Shown: positions 53,929-63,261 of the stretch, in pieces | Position numbering within the stretch: the first letter of the stretch is position 1 | Layout of the letters: each line of letters starts with the position of its first letter | NCBI RefSeq assembly: GCF_023115465.1 | Contig: NZ_CP096034.1 | Coordinates: 434,001-498,000 of the forward strand | Direction of reading: 5' to 3' | Length of the DNA: 64,000 bases | From: Gottfriedia acidiceleris | GTDB taxonomy: Bacteria > Bacillota > Bacilli > Bacillales > Bacillaceae_G | The notes under the pieces: model-generated | Seen by the model: only the letters and a program-made list of their open reading frames with translations | Database searches by the model: none | Told to the model about the DNA's origin: nothing | Made by a program: the position numbers and the translations under genes

Positions 53929-55758
53929 ATGAAAAACAGTATTAGAAGTAAGCTAATAATCTTATTATTAATCGCAACCATTATTCCATTTGGGTTATCA
54001 ATTATAGCAAGTTATTTTTATACGAAAAACACGGTTACGAAGGAATTCGTAAATACGAATTATGATTTATTGAAGCGTAGTGGAAATGACTTATTGAATT
54101 ATTTTAATGAAATTTACGGTATTCCATTGTCCATTTATAGTAATAGACCGTTTTTGTCGGTGTTAGAAAATGGTGCTACAGCTTACATCGAACAAAATTC
54201 TGCTGAAATTCAACGTAGTTTATTAGGACTTTATTTTTCTAGAAGAGAAATCGAGCAGTTGCATTTATATTTAACGAAGGGTAAGGATGATTACACCGTT
54301 TACAATGCAAAGGTGAGTAGTCGAGGGAAATTGTATAATTTCAATCAAATTCCCACATATAGAAATTTAAGTTATTCGAGGGACTCGTATTATATTCAAC
54401 CGACTCATCCGATTCAAAATTATAATAATTTATCTGATTTTCGAATTGAGCCAGTTAAGCAGGTTGTATCATTTCATTATTTTTTAAATAATGTTACATC
54501 CGACCAATGGCTAGGCTTTTTATCAATCGATATTGAATTAAGTAGAATTAATGAAATTTTTGATCGGATATATAAAAAAGGTGAGGAACATCTTTTCGTT
54601 GTTGGTGATGGGAATGTTGTTCTGTATTCATCTGAAAAAAAGCTGATAGGTAAAAAGCTAGAAACAAAATGGTATAAAAAAATTAGCACAGATCAATCAG
54701 GTGAATTTAGTTTTGAATGGAAGGGCAAGGATTTTAGTGGAGTTTATGTGTATGACAAAATAAGAAGCAATCATCAACAATGGACAATCATTAAAAGCAT
54801 TCCTTATAAGAATCTCTACCATAACTCGAATCAATTATTGAAAATTACAGTTACTCTCGGGGCAATTTCAGTCTTATTAGTCATCATTTTGACTATTATC
54901 GTATCATTCAGATTTACACGACCGATACGAATCTTGATTCGTGATATGCAGCGGATTGAGAAGGGAGAACTTGCGGTTTCTTTTGATACATTAGGAAATG
55001 ATGAGTTTGGTCAGTTAGGTAAACATTTTACTTCAATGGTCGATACGTTAAATGATTTATATATAAAAGAATACAAGCTTCAAATAGAGAATAAAACGAA
55101 TCAACTAAAAGTACTTCAGTCTCAAATTAATCCGCATTTTTTATACAATGCCTTGCAGTCAATTGGAACTCTTTCATTAAAAAATGACGGAATTAAAGTG
55201 TATCGATTAATTATGTCACTATCAAAAATCATGAGATATAGCATGAAAAATAACGAAGATTTTGTAACGCTTAAGGATGAACTAAACCATATAAAAGATT
55301 ATTTATCGCTTCAAAATGAACGTTATGATGGCAAATTTGTTTATAACCTGGAAGTAGATGAAGGGTTAAATAAAGTAAAAATGCCAAAAATGATTTTACA
55401 GCCAATCGTGGAAAATTTCTTTAAACATGGTTTTGAAAAACAACAAAAGCTTGGTGAATTAAATATTTCGATTCATAGACAAGAAGATAATCGCTTAAAA
55501 ATAGTCATTGCTGATAATGGTGAAGGTGCTTCAGAAGAGGAATTAGAAATCATCAATACATCGCTATCAGAAGGTGGATTAAATACTAACGAGAGTATCG
55601 GTTTAAAAAATATTTCTGATCGCATTCATTTCTATTATGGTAAAAAAGCAGAAGTAAAAATAGAAAGTGTGAAGCATGAAAACTTTGTAGTAACGATAAT
55701 CTTACCGATTGAAATGACAAGAGGAGAAGTTAATCATGAAGGTTCTACTAATAGATGA
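53929..55758 (+). CDS. YesM-type sensor histidine kinase
   Basis: 609 residues. Two helices (about 10-30 and 303-327) bracket an extracellular Cache-like sensor. HAMP follows, then a His_kinase domain with QSQINPHFLYNALQSIGTL (His near 403) and HATPase with NGEGAS and GLKNISDRI. Such kinases respond to sugars via nearby binding proteins. The response regulator gene overlaps its 3' end. A palindrome-like TGCAAACGTTTCCG lies 38 bases upstream of the start. Confidence 0.92.
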   Translation: MKNSIRSKLIILLLIATIIPFGLSIIASYFYTKNTVTKEFVNTNYDLLKRSGNDLLNYFNEIYGIPLSIYSNRPFLSVLENGATAYIEQNSAEIQRSLLGLYFSRREIEQLHLYLTKGKDDYTVYNAKVSSRGKLYNFNQIPTYRNLSYSRDSYYIQPTHPIQNYNNLSDFRIEPVKQVVSFHYFLNNVTSDQWLGFLSIDIELSRINEIFDRIYKKGEEHLFVVGDGNVVLYSSEKKLIGKKLETKWYKKISTDQSGEFSFEWKGKDFSGVYVYDKIRSNHQQWTIIKSIPYKNLYHNSNQLLKITVTLGAISVLLVIILTIIVSFRFTRPIRILIRDMQRIEKGELAVSFDTLGNDEFGQLGKHFTSMVDTLNDLYIKEYKLQIENKTNQLKVLQSQINPHFLYNALQSIGTLSLKNDGIKVYRLIMSLSKIMRYSMKNNEDFVTLKDELNHIKDYLSLQNERYDGKFVYNLEVDEGLNKVKMPKMILQPIVENFFKHGFEKQQKLGELNISIHRQEDNRLKIVIADNGEGASEEELEIINTSLSEGGLNTNESIGLKNISDRIHFYYGKKAEVKIESVKHENFVVTIILPIEMTRGEVNHEGSTNR

Positions 55759-57289
55759 CGAAAAGCATGTACGAGAAGGTGTAAAACTTCTTGCAGATTG
55801 GGATGCAATTGGTGTTACTCAAGTATTAGAAGCAGAAAATGGAGCGATTGCTCAAGACATCATTATAAAGGAAAGACCGACAATTATATTTACTGATTTA
55901 ATGATGCCAGAGCTAGACGGTAGAGGATTATTAAAGTGGCTTCATTCAGAAAATATTAATTGTAAAGTAATCGTTGTAACGGGATATGATGACTATCATT
56001 ATATGAGAGAAGCCATTCAGTTCGGTGCGTCTGATTATTTATTGAAACCAATTGATCCGGATATATTGAATGAAACTTTGGTAAAAGTAGTATCAGATTG
56101 GAATGAAAAAGAAAAAGAGAGAATTGATGCGTTAAATGATTTTCGTTTGCTGCAGGAAGTTTTACCTGTTTATAGAGACAAAGAATTAACAAATGCTCTT
56201 TACGGTAAAGAATATAATCAGAACATGTTAAACCAATTAGGATATGATGAAGGGCAAACTTTACATGTTTCTTTACTAAAATTACGAAATCTAGAGACAT
56301 TTAAAGATATTTGGCCGGAGGATTTATGCTTCTTTGCCCTATTGAATATAGTAAATGAAGTTCTTCAAAACCAAAATGGAGGAATTGCGTTTCGTAATTT
56401 ACAAGGTACAAAGGAGATTTGCTTACTCTATTGGGGCGAGCAAGTAACTGATAGTATTCAGCATCTAGCTAAAATTTTATCGACAGTTGTACCTTTCCCG
56501 TTTCATTTTGCAATCAGTAGAAAGTTAACAATTGATTCGATCCAGTCTGGGTATGATGAAGTTGTAAATGTTCTACAGCACGTAAATATTTTAGAAAAGC
56601 GAGATGTACCAGTTTATTCATATGAAGATATAAAAGAGTATAATCCGATTAATCTAGTAGAAATCATCAATTTATTTGAACAAATGGTTGAGAAACAGGA
56701 TATATATATTTACGATGAAGTCATTCAACTTTTTAGTAAACGAATCGCACAGAAGAATTATCTACCTTTTGCGCAGTTACTTTCATTGCATCAGGAGTTT
56801 CTAATCTTCCTTAATCATTGGATTAATAAACTATCACTTCAAACGATTCAGGAAGTGAATCTGGAATTGTTCTGGAATGCGAAAGGGCATTTTGAAATTG
56901 GTGATTATGTAGCGACTCAAAGGGAAAGAGTTCAATCGATTATTCAAGAAAAGAATCAATCGAACCAAGAACTGAATAGTATTGAAGCAATCGCAAATTA
57001 TATTCAACTTAACTATGCTGAAGAAATTTCACTCCAAGAGTTCTCAGAGAAATTTTATTTAAGTCGTGAATATATATCCCGTAAGTTTAAACAAATTTAT
57101 GGTGTGAATATATCAGATTATATTGTTTCAATTCGGATTGAAAAAGCGAAAGAATTATTGAAATTCCCAAATTTGAAAATCTATGAAATAGCTGGGAAAA
57201 TCGGCTATCAGGATGATAAATATTTTCGAAAAGTGTTTAAGAAAATCGTTGGGATGACTCCAAATGAATACCGAAATATGAATGATTAG
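55736..57289 (+). CDS. YesN-type AraC response regulator
   Basis: 517 residues. The receiver has LLIDDEKHVREG, phospho-acceptor Asp54 in FTDLMMPELDG and YLLKPID. A 250-residue middle linker has no named fold. The C-terminal AraC domain (about 415-517) contains FYLSREYISRKFKQIYG and IAGKIGYQDDKYFRKVFKK, the two HTHs. ATG 55736 lies inside the kinase's last codons (23-base overlap) with AAGAGGAGAAGTTAATC. Likely regulator of the sugar cassette just upstream, and perhaps of cassette 1. Confidence 0.93.
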   Translation: MKVLLIDDEKHVREGVKLLADWDAIGVTQVLEAENGAIAQDIIIKERPTIIFTDLMMPELDGRGLLKWLHSENINCKVIVVTGYDDYHYMREAIQFGASDYLLKPIDPDILNETLVKVVSDWNEKEKERIDALNDFRLLQEVLPVYRDKELTNALYGKEYNQNMLNQLGYDEGQTLHVSLLKLRNLETFKDIWPEDLCFFALLNIVNEVLQNQNGGIAFRNLQGTKEICLLYWGEQVTDSIQHLAKILSTVVPFPFHFAISRKLTIDSIQSGYDEVVNVLQHVNILEKRDVPVYSYEDIKEYNPINLVEIINLFEQMVEKQDIYIYDEVIQLFSKRIAQKNYLPFAQLLSLHQEFLIFLNHWINKLSLQTIQEVNLELFWNAKGHFEIGDYVATQRERVQSIIQEKNQSNQELNSIEAIANYIQLNYAEEISLQEFSEKFYLSREYISRKFKQIYGVNISDYIVSIRIEKAKELLKFPNLKIYEIAGKIGYQDDKYFRKVFKKIVGMTPNEYRNMND

Positions 57290-57393
57290 TCATTATTTAG
57301 TAAAAAAGTTGCAGGAAATACCTGGAAACTGAGGAATAAGTAATTAGATATTTAATCTATGTATATTTAAACTACGTTTCGGGGGATTAAAAA

Positions 57394-58359
57394 ATGGAAC
57401 AGGCAGTTGAAAGAGTTTTTACTAAAGAGATTTTAGCGAATGCAGCATCACAATTTGGGATTACAGTAGAAGAAAAACCAGTCGGAGAGTTCGAGAACTA
57501 TCTATTTAAAGGTAAGCTGGCTGATGGAACGGTTCGCATTTTACGATTAACGCATTCATCTCATCGCTCAAAAGAAGAAATTGAGGCTGAGCTAGAGTTT
57601 TTAAAATATGCTAGAGAAAACGGAGCAAATGCAGCAGGTTCTTTACCTTCTTTAAACGGTCATTTAGTAGAAGTCCAAAATGCAAGTGATGGCACAAGTT
57701 TTTATGCATCAATGTTTGAATGGGCAGATGGTCAATTAGTTGATCGTACAAACCCAGCTGTGTGGAATGATGATCTAATGTACACATGGGGAAAAACAAT
57801 CGGAAAGCTTCACGCGTTAACAGTTGACTATCCTGTAACAAATCATCGTGAGCATTGGGACGAAGAAGCTTATTTAAATGAAATGGTAGCTGATGATGAG
57901 CTTGGTATTTTTACGAAAGAATTAATAGAAGAAATCCAAAGCTATGACAGAAAGAAAGATTCATATGGATTAATCCATAGTGACTTGCATCTCCACAATT
58001 TCTTCGTAAATGATAAAGGTGGAATAACGGCTTTTGATTTCGATGACCTGCAATATAATTATTTCATTTCAGATATCGCAATTGTCCTATATTATACTGC
58101 TTGGGGTAGTAAGGCATCATTCGAAGAAAAATCAAATTTCGCAAAAAGACAGTTAGAAATCTTTCGAAAAGGTTATGAAACCGAATATGTATTAGATGAA
58201 GAATGGTATAGCCGAATTCCTTCATTTTTAAAATGTCGTGATCTTACGCTTTATCATGTATTGAATATGAAATATGAGGAGAAAACACAAAGGGTTATTG
58301 AGCTTTGTGCAGAACTTAAAGAGAGAATCATTAATAAGAAGACGATAATTGATCTTTAA
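57394..58359 (+). CDS. APH-fold phosphotransferase (aminoglycoside/homoserine-kinase-like)
   Basis: 321 residues. The catalytic loop LIHSDLHLHNFFV (HxDxxxxN) and the metal-binding ITAFDFDDLQY (DFD) are intact. The N-terminal lobe is weakly conserved. These kinases phosphorylate small molecules (sugars, homoserine, drugs); here a carbohydrate substrate related to the transporter is plausible but not shown. ATG 57394 follows TTCGGGGGATTAAAA. Its terminator has been split by the adjacent insertion sequence. Confidence 0.82.
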   Translation: MEQAVERVFTKEILANAASQFGITVEEKPVGEFENYLFKGKLADGTVRILRLTHSSHRSKEEIEAELEFLKYARENGANAAGSLPSLNGHLVEVQNASDGTSFYASMFEWADGQLVDRTNPAVWNDDLMYTWGKTIGKLHALTVDYPVTNHREHWDEEAYLNEMVADDELGIFTKELIEEIQSYDRKKDSYGLIHSDLHLHNFFVNDKGGITAFDFDDLQYNYFISDIAIVLYYTAWGSKASFEEKSNFAKRQLEIFRKGYETEYVLDEEWYSRIPSFLKCRDLTLYHVLNMKYEEKTQRVIELCAELKERIINKKTIIDL

Positions 58360-58366
58360 ATTAAAC

Positions 58367-58380
58367 AAAAAGCTACGATT
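58367..58380 (+). terminator. Left arm of a terminator split by the insertion sequence
   Basis: AAAAAGCTACGATT here pairs with AATCGTAGCTTTTTT at 59693-59708, now 1.3 kb apart across the IS. With the IS removed the arms would form a normal terminator with a loop of about 20 bases. Confidence 0.75.
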
Positions 58381-58475
58381 CAAACACGAATTGATATTAT
58401 CCCCTTTAGGTAGACATTCGAAAAAAGCTTCATGTTAACATGAAGATATGAATGTGACTTGGAGGGGATTTTTCT

Positions 58476-58787
58476 ATGGCTAAAAAAGGTCAACAGTTTC
58501 AAAGCTATACAGAAGAATTTAAATTAAAAGCAGTGATGAAGTATGTTAATGGTAGCCAAAGTTATCGAGTAATAGCTGAAGAACTAGGAATTCGACATTG
58601 CACCCAGCTTAAAGTTTGGGTTAAGAAGTGGGGAAGTGGCGAACCATTTGATGTGCGAGGCGGGGGTACAAATCCACTTAAAGGTAGACCACGAACGAAA
58701 TTTAAATCAGTAGAAGAAGAAAGAGACTACTTAAAAGCGCAGGTAGAATACCTAAAAAAGCAGTATCCAAATCTGATAAAGGAGTAG
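58476..58787 (+). CDS. IS3-family transposase OrfA (HTH protein)
   Basis: 103 residues. FQSYTEEFKLKAVMKYVNGSQS and YRVIAEELGIRHCTQLKVWV form the transposase helix-turn-helix; the C-terminal KSVEEERDYLKAQVEYLKKQ is the leucine-zipper region. ATG 58476 follows TTGGAGGGGATTTTTCT. The slip site A-AAA-AAG at 58754-58760 near its end permits a -1 shift into orfB. Alone it acts as DNA-binding regulator of transposition in related elements. Confidence 0.92.
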   Translation: MAKKGQQFQSYTEEFKLKAVMKYVNGSQSYRVIAEELGIRHCTQLKVWVKKWGSGEPFDVRGGGTNPLKGRPRTKFKSVEEERDYLKAQVEYLKKQYPNLIKE

Positions 58788-58816
58788 ATGATATCCCCCA
58801 ACAAATAAAGTATGAA

Positions 58817-59656
58817 ATGATTGAAGAGCTAAAAGTTACCCATCCAATTACTTGGTTATTAGAAATCGCGTATGTGAAGCCTGCGAGCTACTATAAGTGG
58901 AAAAGTAAAAAAATAAATAGGAAGATTAAAGTTGAAGAAAATCAAGATATACGAGAACACATGATAGGTGTGCATTTACTTAATCCAGAGTTTGGATACC
59001 CACGGATGACTGACAGTTTAAAAGAAAACGGCTACAGGATTAATCATAAAAAAGTGTATCGCCTGATGAAGGAAATGAAGATCCAATCGATCATTCGAAA
59101 GAAAAGAAAACGACATGGAAAGACTCCTTCGGTTATCTACCCTAATCGACTTCAGAGGAAATTTAGGGCTACGGGACCTAATCAAAAAATGGTTACGGAT
59201 ATTACCTATGTTTCGGATGGTAAACAATTTTATTATTTATCTGTCATTCAAGATCTGTTTAATAATGAAATAGTAAGCTGGCAACTATCAAAACGCAATG
59301 ACCTTGAACTTGTTTTGAATACAGTTACGCAATGGGCAAGAAAAAAAGACGTAGCTGAAGCCGTTCTCCATTCAGATCAAGGCTTTCAGTATACGTCTAA
59401 GGCATACAATAAACGATTAGAGGATTATGGCATAAAAGGCAGCCACTCTCGCAAAGGAAACTGCCTAGATAACGCCTGCATTGAATCCTTCTTTTCGCAT
59501 CTCAAAACAGAGAAGTTGTATATAAAACAGTGTAAATCAGAAGAAGAAATTAGACAAGCGATCGAGGACTATATTTACCACTATAATTACAAACGTTTTC
59601 AAAAAAAATTAAAAAAACGCGCGCCAGTTGAATACCGACACGCGTTAGCAGCATAG
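58817..59656 (+). CDS. IS3-family transposase OrfB (DDE integrase)
   Basis: 279 residues from the first ATG; the -1 frame is open back to the slip site at 58754-58760, so the active product is probably the OrfAB fusion of about 380 residues. HTH_21-like YGYPRMTDSLKENGYRINHKK is near the start, and the catalytic triad is D in MVTDITYV, D in VLHSDQGFQYTS and E in NACIESFFSHLK. No internal stop, so the element appears intact. Confidence 0.93.
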   Translation: MIEELKVTHPITWLLEIAYVKPASYYKWKSKKINRKIKVEENQDIREHMIGVHLLNPEFGYPRMTDSLKENGYRINHKKVYRLMKEMKIQSIIRKKRKRHGKTPSVIYPNRLQRKFRATGPNQKMVTDITYVSDGKQFYYLSVIQDLFNNEIVSWQLSKRNDLELVLNTVTQWARKKDVAEAVLHSDQGFQYTSKAYNKRLEDYGIKGSHSRKGNCLDNACIESFFSHLKTEKLYIKQCKSEEEIRQAIEDYIYHYNYKRFQKKLKKRAPVEYRHALAA

Positions 59657-59811
59657 CTTTTTTTATCTGTCTACTTGACAGGGATAAGACCAAATCGTAG
59701 CTTTTTTTATATTAAAATTGGGGGTGAGAAAGGTTATTTGTGTTTAGTTTCTTCTATTTTATTGATATTGATTTCATACTACCAGTTAATTGTTTTTCAG
59801 ATGTACTTAAA

Positions 59812-59954
59812 TTAGGGTGATAGGCAATTCCACAAGCCGCTAAAGATAATCATTACTGTGATTGCGACGACTATTAAAAGTACTTTTCTCAGTGTATCTT
59901 CAGTATCCCCCAAGTTGTTTTCTACTATTTTTTTAACAATATCCCAGAAAGATT
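59812..59954 (-). pseudogene. Possible remnant of a small membrane-protein gene
   Basis: A minus-strand frame reads SFWDIVKKIVENNLGDTEDT followed by a single hydrophobic helix and ends NCLSP-stop. It is bounded upstream by an in-frame stop, with no ATG and no good ribosome site. It could be a truncated gene or chance. The remaining 59710-60050 shows nothing else. Confidence 0.3.
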
Positions 59955-60069
59955 AACTTGCTTTTAACGCTACGTAAAGAATTTGTAAAGGTATAGTGAA
60001 AGTCCCCCTTTTTTGTTAATAACCAATTAAAATGACCGTATAAACAGTAAAAAATGGGAGAGATATACG

Positions 60070-60756
60070 GTGGAGCAAATTGTCATCATCCAAGATCAAA
60101 ACGAGATTGAACATGTGCTTCAACAAAGTAAACAATTCGGACTAATTAAAATCAGCACATATCGATATGGAGATTTTAATGAAGAAATACATCTTGGTTT
60201 CTTAAAAGGATGCATAGTATTAATGAAAAGCCAAGTCTTGGCCGAGTTTATTCCATTAATCATGAGAATAAGAAGGATATCAGAAATACCGATCATATTA
60301 TTAGTTGAAACTTACGATTCATACGAAGCAGCGATTTGCATTGAAGCGGGAGCGGATCAATATGTTAAATATCCGATTCATCCTAGAGACTTGTCCGCAA
60401 GAATAAAAGCAGTTATGAGGAGGGCAGGCAATGAAAAAATAGAAGAAGACCGAGAAAAAGTTTTATATTTTGGAGACATTTCCTTCTATTTAAATCGAGA
60501 AGAGGTTTACAAAAACAAAATGAGGATTGAATTAAATGGTAGGGAATATGCAATTTTACTGTTTTTAATAAAAAAAGCCGGCTTTATTGTAACAAGAGAA
60601 GAACTAATGGAAGTGATTTCTGTTTATAAAAATAGAAGATTAATCGATATTTATATTCATAGTTTGCGACATAAAATTGAGGAACTTCCAAATTATCCTA
60701 GATATATTAAAACGATTAAGGGAAAAGGGTATCGGTTTGAAACGCTTGCTTATTGA
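60070..60756 (+). CDS. OmpR/PhoB-like winged-helix regulator with degenerate receiver
   Basis: 228 residues, GTG start after GGGAGAGATATACG. The C-terminal winged helix (about 127-226) is canonical: LNGREYAILLFLIKKAG, IDIYIHSLRHKIEE and KTIKGKGYRFE. The N-terminal receiver keeps one acidic residue (Asp9) and the Lys near 106 (YVKYPIHP), but the phospho-acceptor position in CIVLMKSQ is Met/Lys, not Asp. It is thus probably phosphorylation-independent. No kinase is adjacent. Confidence 0.85.
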   Translation: MEQIVIIQDQNEIEHVLQQSKQFGLIKISTYRYGDFNEEIHLGFLKGCIVLMKSQVLAEFIPLIMRIRRISEIPIILLVETYDSYEAAICIEAGADQYVKYPIHPRDLSARIKAVMRRAGNEKIEEDREKVLYFGDISFYLNREEVYKNKMRIELNGREYAILLFLIKKAGFIVTREELMEVISVYKNRRLIDIYIHSLRHKIEELPNYPRYIKTIKGKGYRFETLAY

Positions 60757-60764
60757 AGATGAGT

Positions 60765-60816
60765 GTAATTAAAAAGTTAGGTGGATTCTTTTAAAGGATG
60801 CCAGTTAGCTTTTTTA
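60765..60816 (+). terminator. Probable terminator of the winged-helix regulator
   Basis: AAAAAGTTAGGTGGATTC can pair imperfectly with GGATGCCAGTTAGCTTTTT. The T run is good but the stem has mismatches. Confidence 0.55.
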
Positions 60817-60923
60817 TTTTTATAAGGCAAAGGTTTGGATAGAGAAAATCACTTTTATTGTTTTTTAAAAATTTTTTGTACAAACCCTATTAGACAACTA
60901 AACAACAAAAAAGTTAATCTGAT

Positions 60924-60948
60924 TGTTTTACCATATACTGGTAAAACA
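60924..60948. promoter_or_regulatory. Perfect 10-base inverted repeat, operator-like
   Basis: TGTTTTACCA, TATAC, TGGTAAAACA. No T run follows, so it is unlikely to be a terminator. No gene starts within 250 bases; the rest of 60820-61110 shows nothing recognisable. Confidence 0.55.
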
Positions 60949-61120
60949 AAAATACTGATATAACAAAAAATGATAGTAAATACTCTTTTAAAATATTTTT
61001 GTTACAAATTAAGGTATATAGTCGGAAAAGCAGGACTTTTGGGGTCTTTTGTAATTTCTTAAAAAAGAGGAAAAATCAGTAATTGGATACAGCATTAACC
61101 ACTGAAAAATTCGTAAAATG

Positions 61121-61166
61121 AAAAAGCTGGGTGAATCCAAATTAGGATAGTCACCTAGCTTTTTAT
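61121..61166 (-). terminator. Terminator of the 40-residue protein gene
   Basis: AAAAAGCTGGGTGA pairs with TCACCTAGCTTTTT (one G-U), with A/T tracts on both sides. Confidence 0.82.
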
Positions 61167-61199
61167 TTTATTCGTGCAGTAATCCAAACTTGTAAGATC

Positions 61200-61322
61200 T
61201 TACTCAGCGTGATGTAACATATAAGTATACGCCGTATCGTAAAAGTAGTTTAAATCAGCATCTATCATGAAAACTAAGTCCTCAGTTGAATATCCTTTTG
61301 TTAATTCCAAAAATTGAACCAT
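61200..61322 (-). CDS. 40-residue hypothetical protein
   Basis: ATG 61322 opens a short frame, beginning MVQFLELTKGYSTEDLVFMI and continuing with an acidic/aromatic second half that ends MLHHAE. It looks like a two-helix soluble peptide. A perfect-quality terminator lies 34 bases downstream, which is the main support. AGAGAAGAG is a weak ribosome site at a fair distance. No family recognised. Confidence 0.5.
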   Translation of the reverse strand: MVQFLELTKGYSTEDLVFMIDADLNYFYDTAYTYMLHHAE

Positions 61323-62244
61323 ATTTTACGCTCTTCTCTACTAATTATTAACAACACTCCCTTTGGATTAAATGATTGACTAATTTGTTTCCAATTTGTT
61401 TTAATACGAGATAATTATTTACTAATTGTTATATAACAGAAAAGTTGGAATGTGCTAGAGATTTTTACTGAAAAAGTAAAAAAAATAATTTAATCATTTC
61501 ATTAATTATTATTCGAATTACAACACATTAATTATTTAAGAATAATATCTAATGTTACGATTTTCATTAATGAATGTAACAAAAATAGACCAGTTTGTAA
61601 GGCTTTCCAAAAATCAGGTAAAAAAAATCGACAAAAAACTTTGTTTTATGGCAAATTAAGCTAAAATTTCCTATTTTTAGCTAAATTTCTACTTAACTTT
61701 TTGTTAAGTAATTGTTATACTAAGCATTGTTGATTCTGAGGGTATATTTTAATGGAATAATAAAAGGATTACAGGATTCTTTGCTATTTATTTATAACCC
61801 CAATCTATTAATCTTCAACTCAATTATTAGTTAACTAAAAAGGAACAAAAGATTCTTTGATTTATCAGAATAATCAAATTCAAACAAATATTCAATTGAT
61901 CAACATACAATGTCGTTATTAAGAGTCCAGCTATTTTATACGGAGTTATTAATCAATTTAAATTTAGATTGTACAAATGCATGAACAATATGATGAGATT
62001 CTGTTTGATGCTCCTTAATACCTCTGACAACTAGCTTCTAAACAGATTATTACAAGCCATCACACACTTGTGAAATGATATGAGCATCAGTAACTGCTAA
62101 CAATGAGTGTGAGGAGGGGTTAGATGCCCTAATTATATTTATTTTAAAAGAAAATAGAGTTTCTTCTTGTGTATTTAATCACATGAGTATAGAAGTGGAA
62201 ACTTTATTCATTTGGGGAAGGAAAGCAATGGAGGGAATTAGAAA
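61323..62244. other. 920-base AT-rich region upstream of galU
   Basis: No gene is seen. It holds the inverted repeat AGCTAAAAT...ATTTTTAGCT (61669-61692), the hairpin CTTAACTTTTTGTTAAG, and a promoter-like TTAACT-17-TATACT ending near 61722. From there to galU is about 520 bases, long for a simple leader, so an untranslated regulatory RNA is possible. I recognise no known riboswitch consensus in it. Confidence 0.45.
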
Positions 62245-63120
62245 TTGAAGAAAGTAAGCAAAGCAATTATACCAGCAGCGGGTTTAGGTACACGCTTTTT
62301 ACCTGCAACAAAAGCTATGCCGAAAGAAATGCTACCAATCGTAGACAAACCAACAATTCAATACATTGTTGAAGAAGCAATTGAATCAGGCATCGAAGAT
62401 ATCATTATCGTAACAGGTAAAGGAAAACGCGCAATTGAAGATCATTTTGATTATTCATATGAGCTAGAACAAAATTTATTAGAAAAAGAAAAATATGCGT
62501 TATTAGAACAGGTTAAAGCTCCATCTAATATCGACATTCATTACATAAGACAAAAAGAACCTAAAGGATTAGGTCACGCTGTATGGTGTGCGCGTAATTT
62601 TATCGGCAACGAACCATTTGCAGTATTACTTGGTGATGACATTGTTGAAGCACAAACACCAGGTTTAAAGCAGCTAATGGACCAATATGATAAAACATAT
62701 TCTTCAGTGATTGGTGTTCAAACAGTACCAGATGAAGAAACATATCGTTATGGCATTGTTGAACCAATTATGCAAGAGGGTAGAAGATACGAAGTAAAAA
62801 ACTTTGTCGAAAAGCCAGCACCAGGTACAGCACCTTCTAATTTAGCAATCATGGGTCGTTATGTATTTACACCTGAAATTTTTATGTATTTAGAAGAACA
62901 AAATATCGGTGCAGGTGGCGAAATTCAGTTGACAGATGCCATTCAAAAATTAAATTCAATTCAACGTGTGTTTGCATATGACTTTGAAGGAAAGCGTCAC
63001 GACGTTGGTGAAAAATTAGGGTTTATTAAGACAACAATTGATTTTGCTTTAAAAAATGAAGACCTAAGAGAAGATTTACTGAAGTATTTACATGAAATGT
63101 TAACAGTCAATATTAATTAA
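62245..63120 (+). CDS. galU: UTP-glucose-1-phosphate uridylyltransferase
   Basis: 291 residues, the normal length (GtaB in B. subtilis). It makes UDP-glucose for wall teichoic acid, glycolipid and exopolysaccharide synthesis. The nucleotide-binding N-terminus reads [21 protein letters not shown], then [25 protein letters not shown] and [23 protein letters not shown] start at 62245 with GGAGGGAATTAGAAA upstream. The next gene is a glycosyltransferase, which would use UDP-glucose. Confidence 0.95.
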   Translation: MKKVSKAIIPAAGLGTRFLPATKAMPKEMLPIVDKPTIQYIVEEAIESGIEDIIIVTGKGKRAIEDHFDYSYELEQNLLEKEKYALLEQVKAPSNIDIHYIRQKEPKGLGHAVWCARNFIGNEPFAVLLGDDIVEAQTPGLKQLMDQYDKTYSSVIGVQTVPDEETYRYGIVEPIMQEGRRYEVKNFVEKPAPGTAPSNLAIMGRYVFTPEIFMYLEEQNIGAGGEIQLTDAIQKLNSIQRVFAYDFEGKRHDVGEKLGFIKTTIDFALKNEDLREDLLKYLHEMLTVNIN

Positions 63121-63228
63121 GGATAGATGAATAGATTGAAAGCAATTGAGATTTGAACAATTAGAATATGCTTCTGTAGCCACTCTTATCGAAAGAAACA
63201 ATTAAAAAGAAGGATCTATTTATTTACT

Positions 63229-63261
63229 AAGCGCTTAGTGGATTTATTTGGCGCTTTTTTT
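63229..63261 (+). terminator. Terminator of galU
   Basis: AAGCGC and GCGCTT pair, followed by TTTTTTT. The left arm lies inside the palindrome CTAAGCGCTTAG. The rest of 63262-63500 is AT-rich with no gene. Confidence 0.65.

Larger units (their letters stand above)
58397..59687 (+). mobile_element. IS3-family (IS150-group-like) insertion sequence
   Basis: About 1291 bases. Terminal inverted repeats TTATCCCCTTTAGGTAGACA (58397-58416) and the complement of TGTCTACTTGACAGGGATAA (59668-59687) match at 16 of 20 positions. Inside are orfA (HTH) and orfB (DDE) in -1 relation with an AAAAAAG slip site. No exact target duplication was evident, so the ends may be off by a few bases. Confidence 0.88.

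Noticed and set aside
58380-59700. Exact target-site duplication for the insertion sequence
   Set aside because: Flanks (..TTGATA and GACCAA..) do not give an identical 3-5 base repeat at any end placement I tried.
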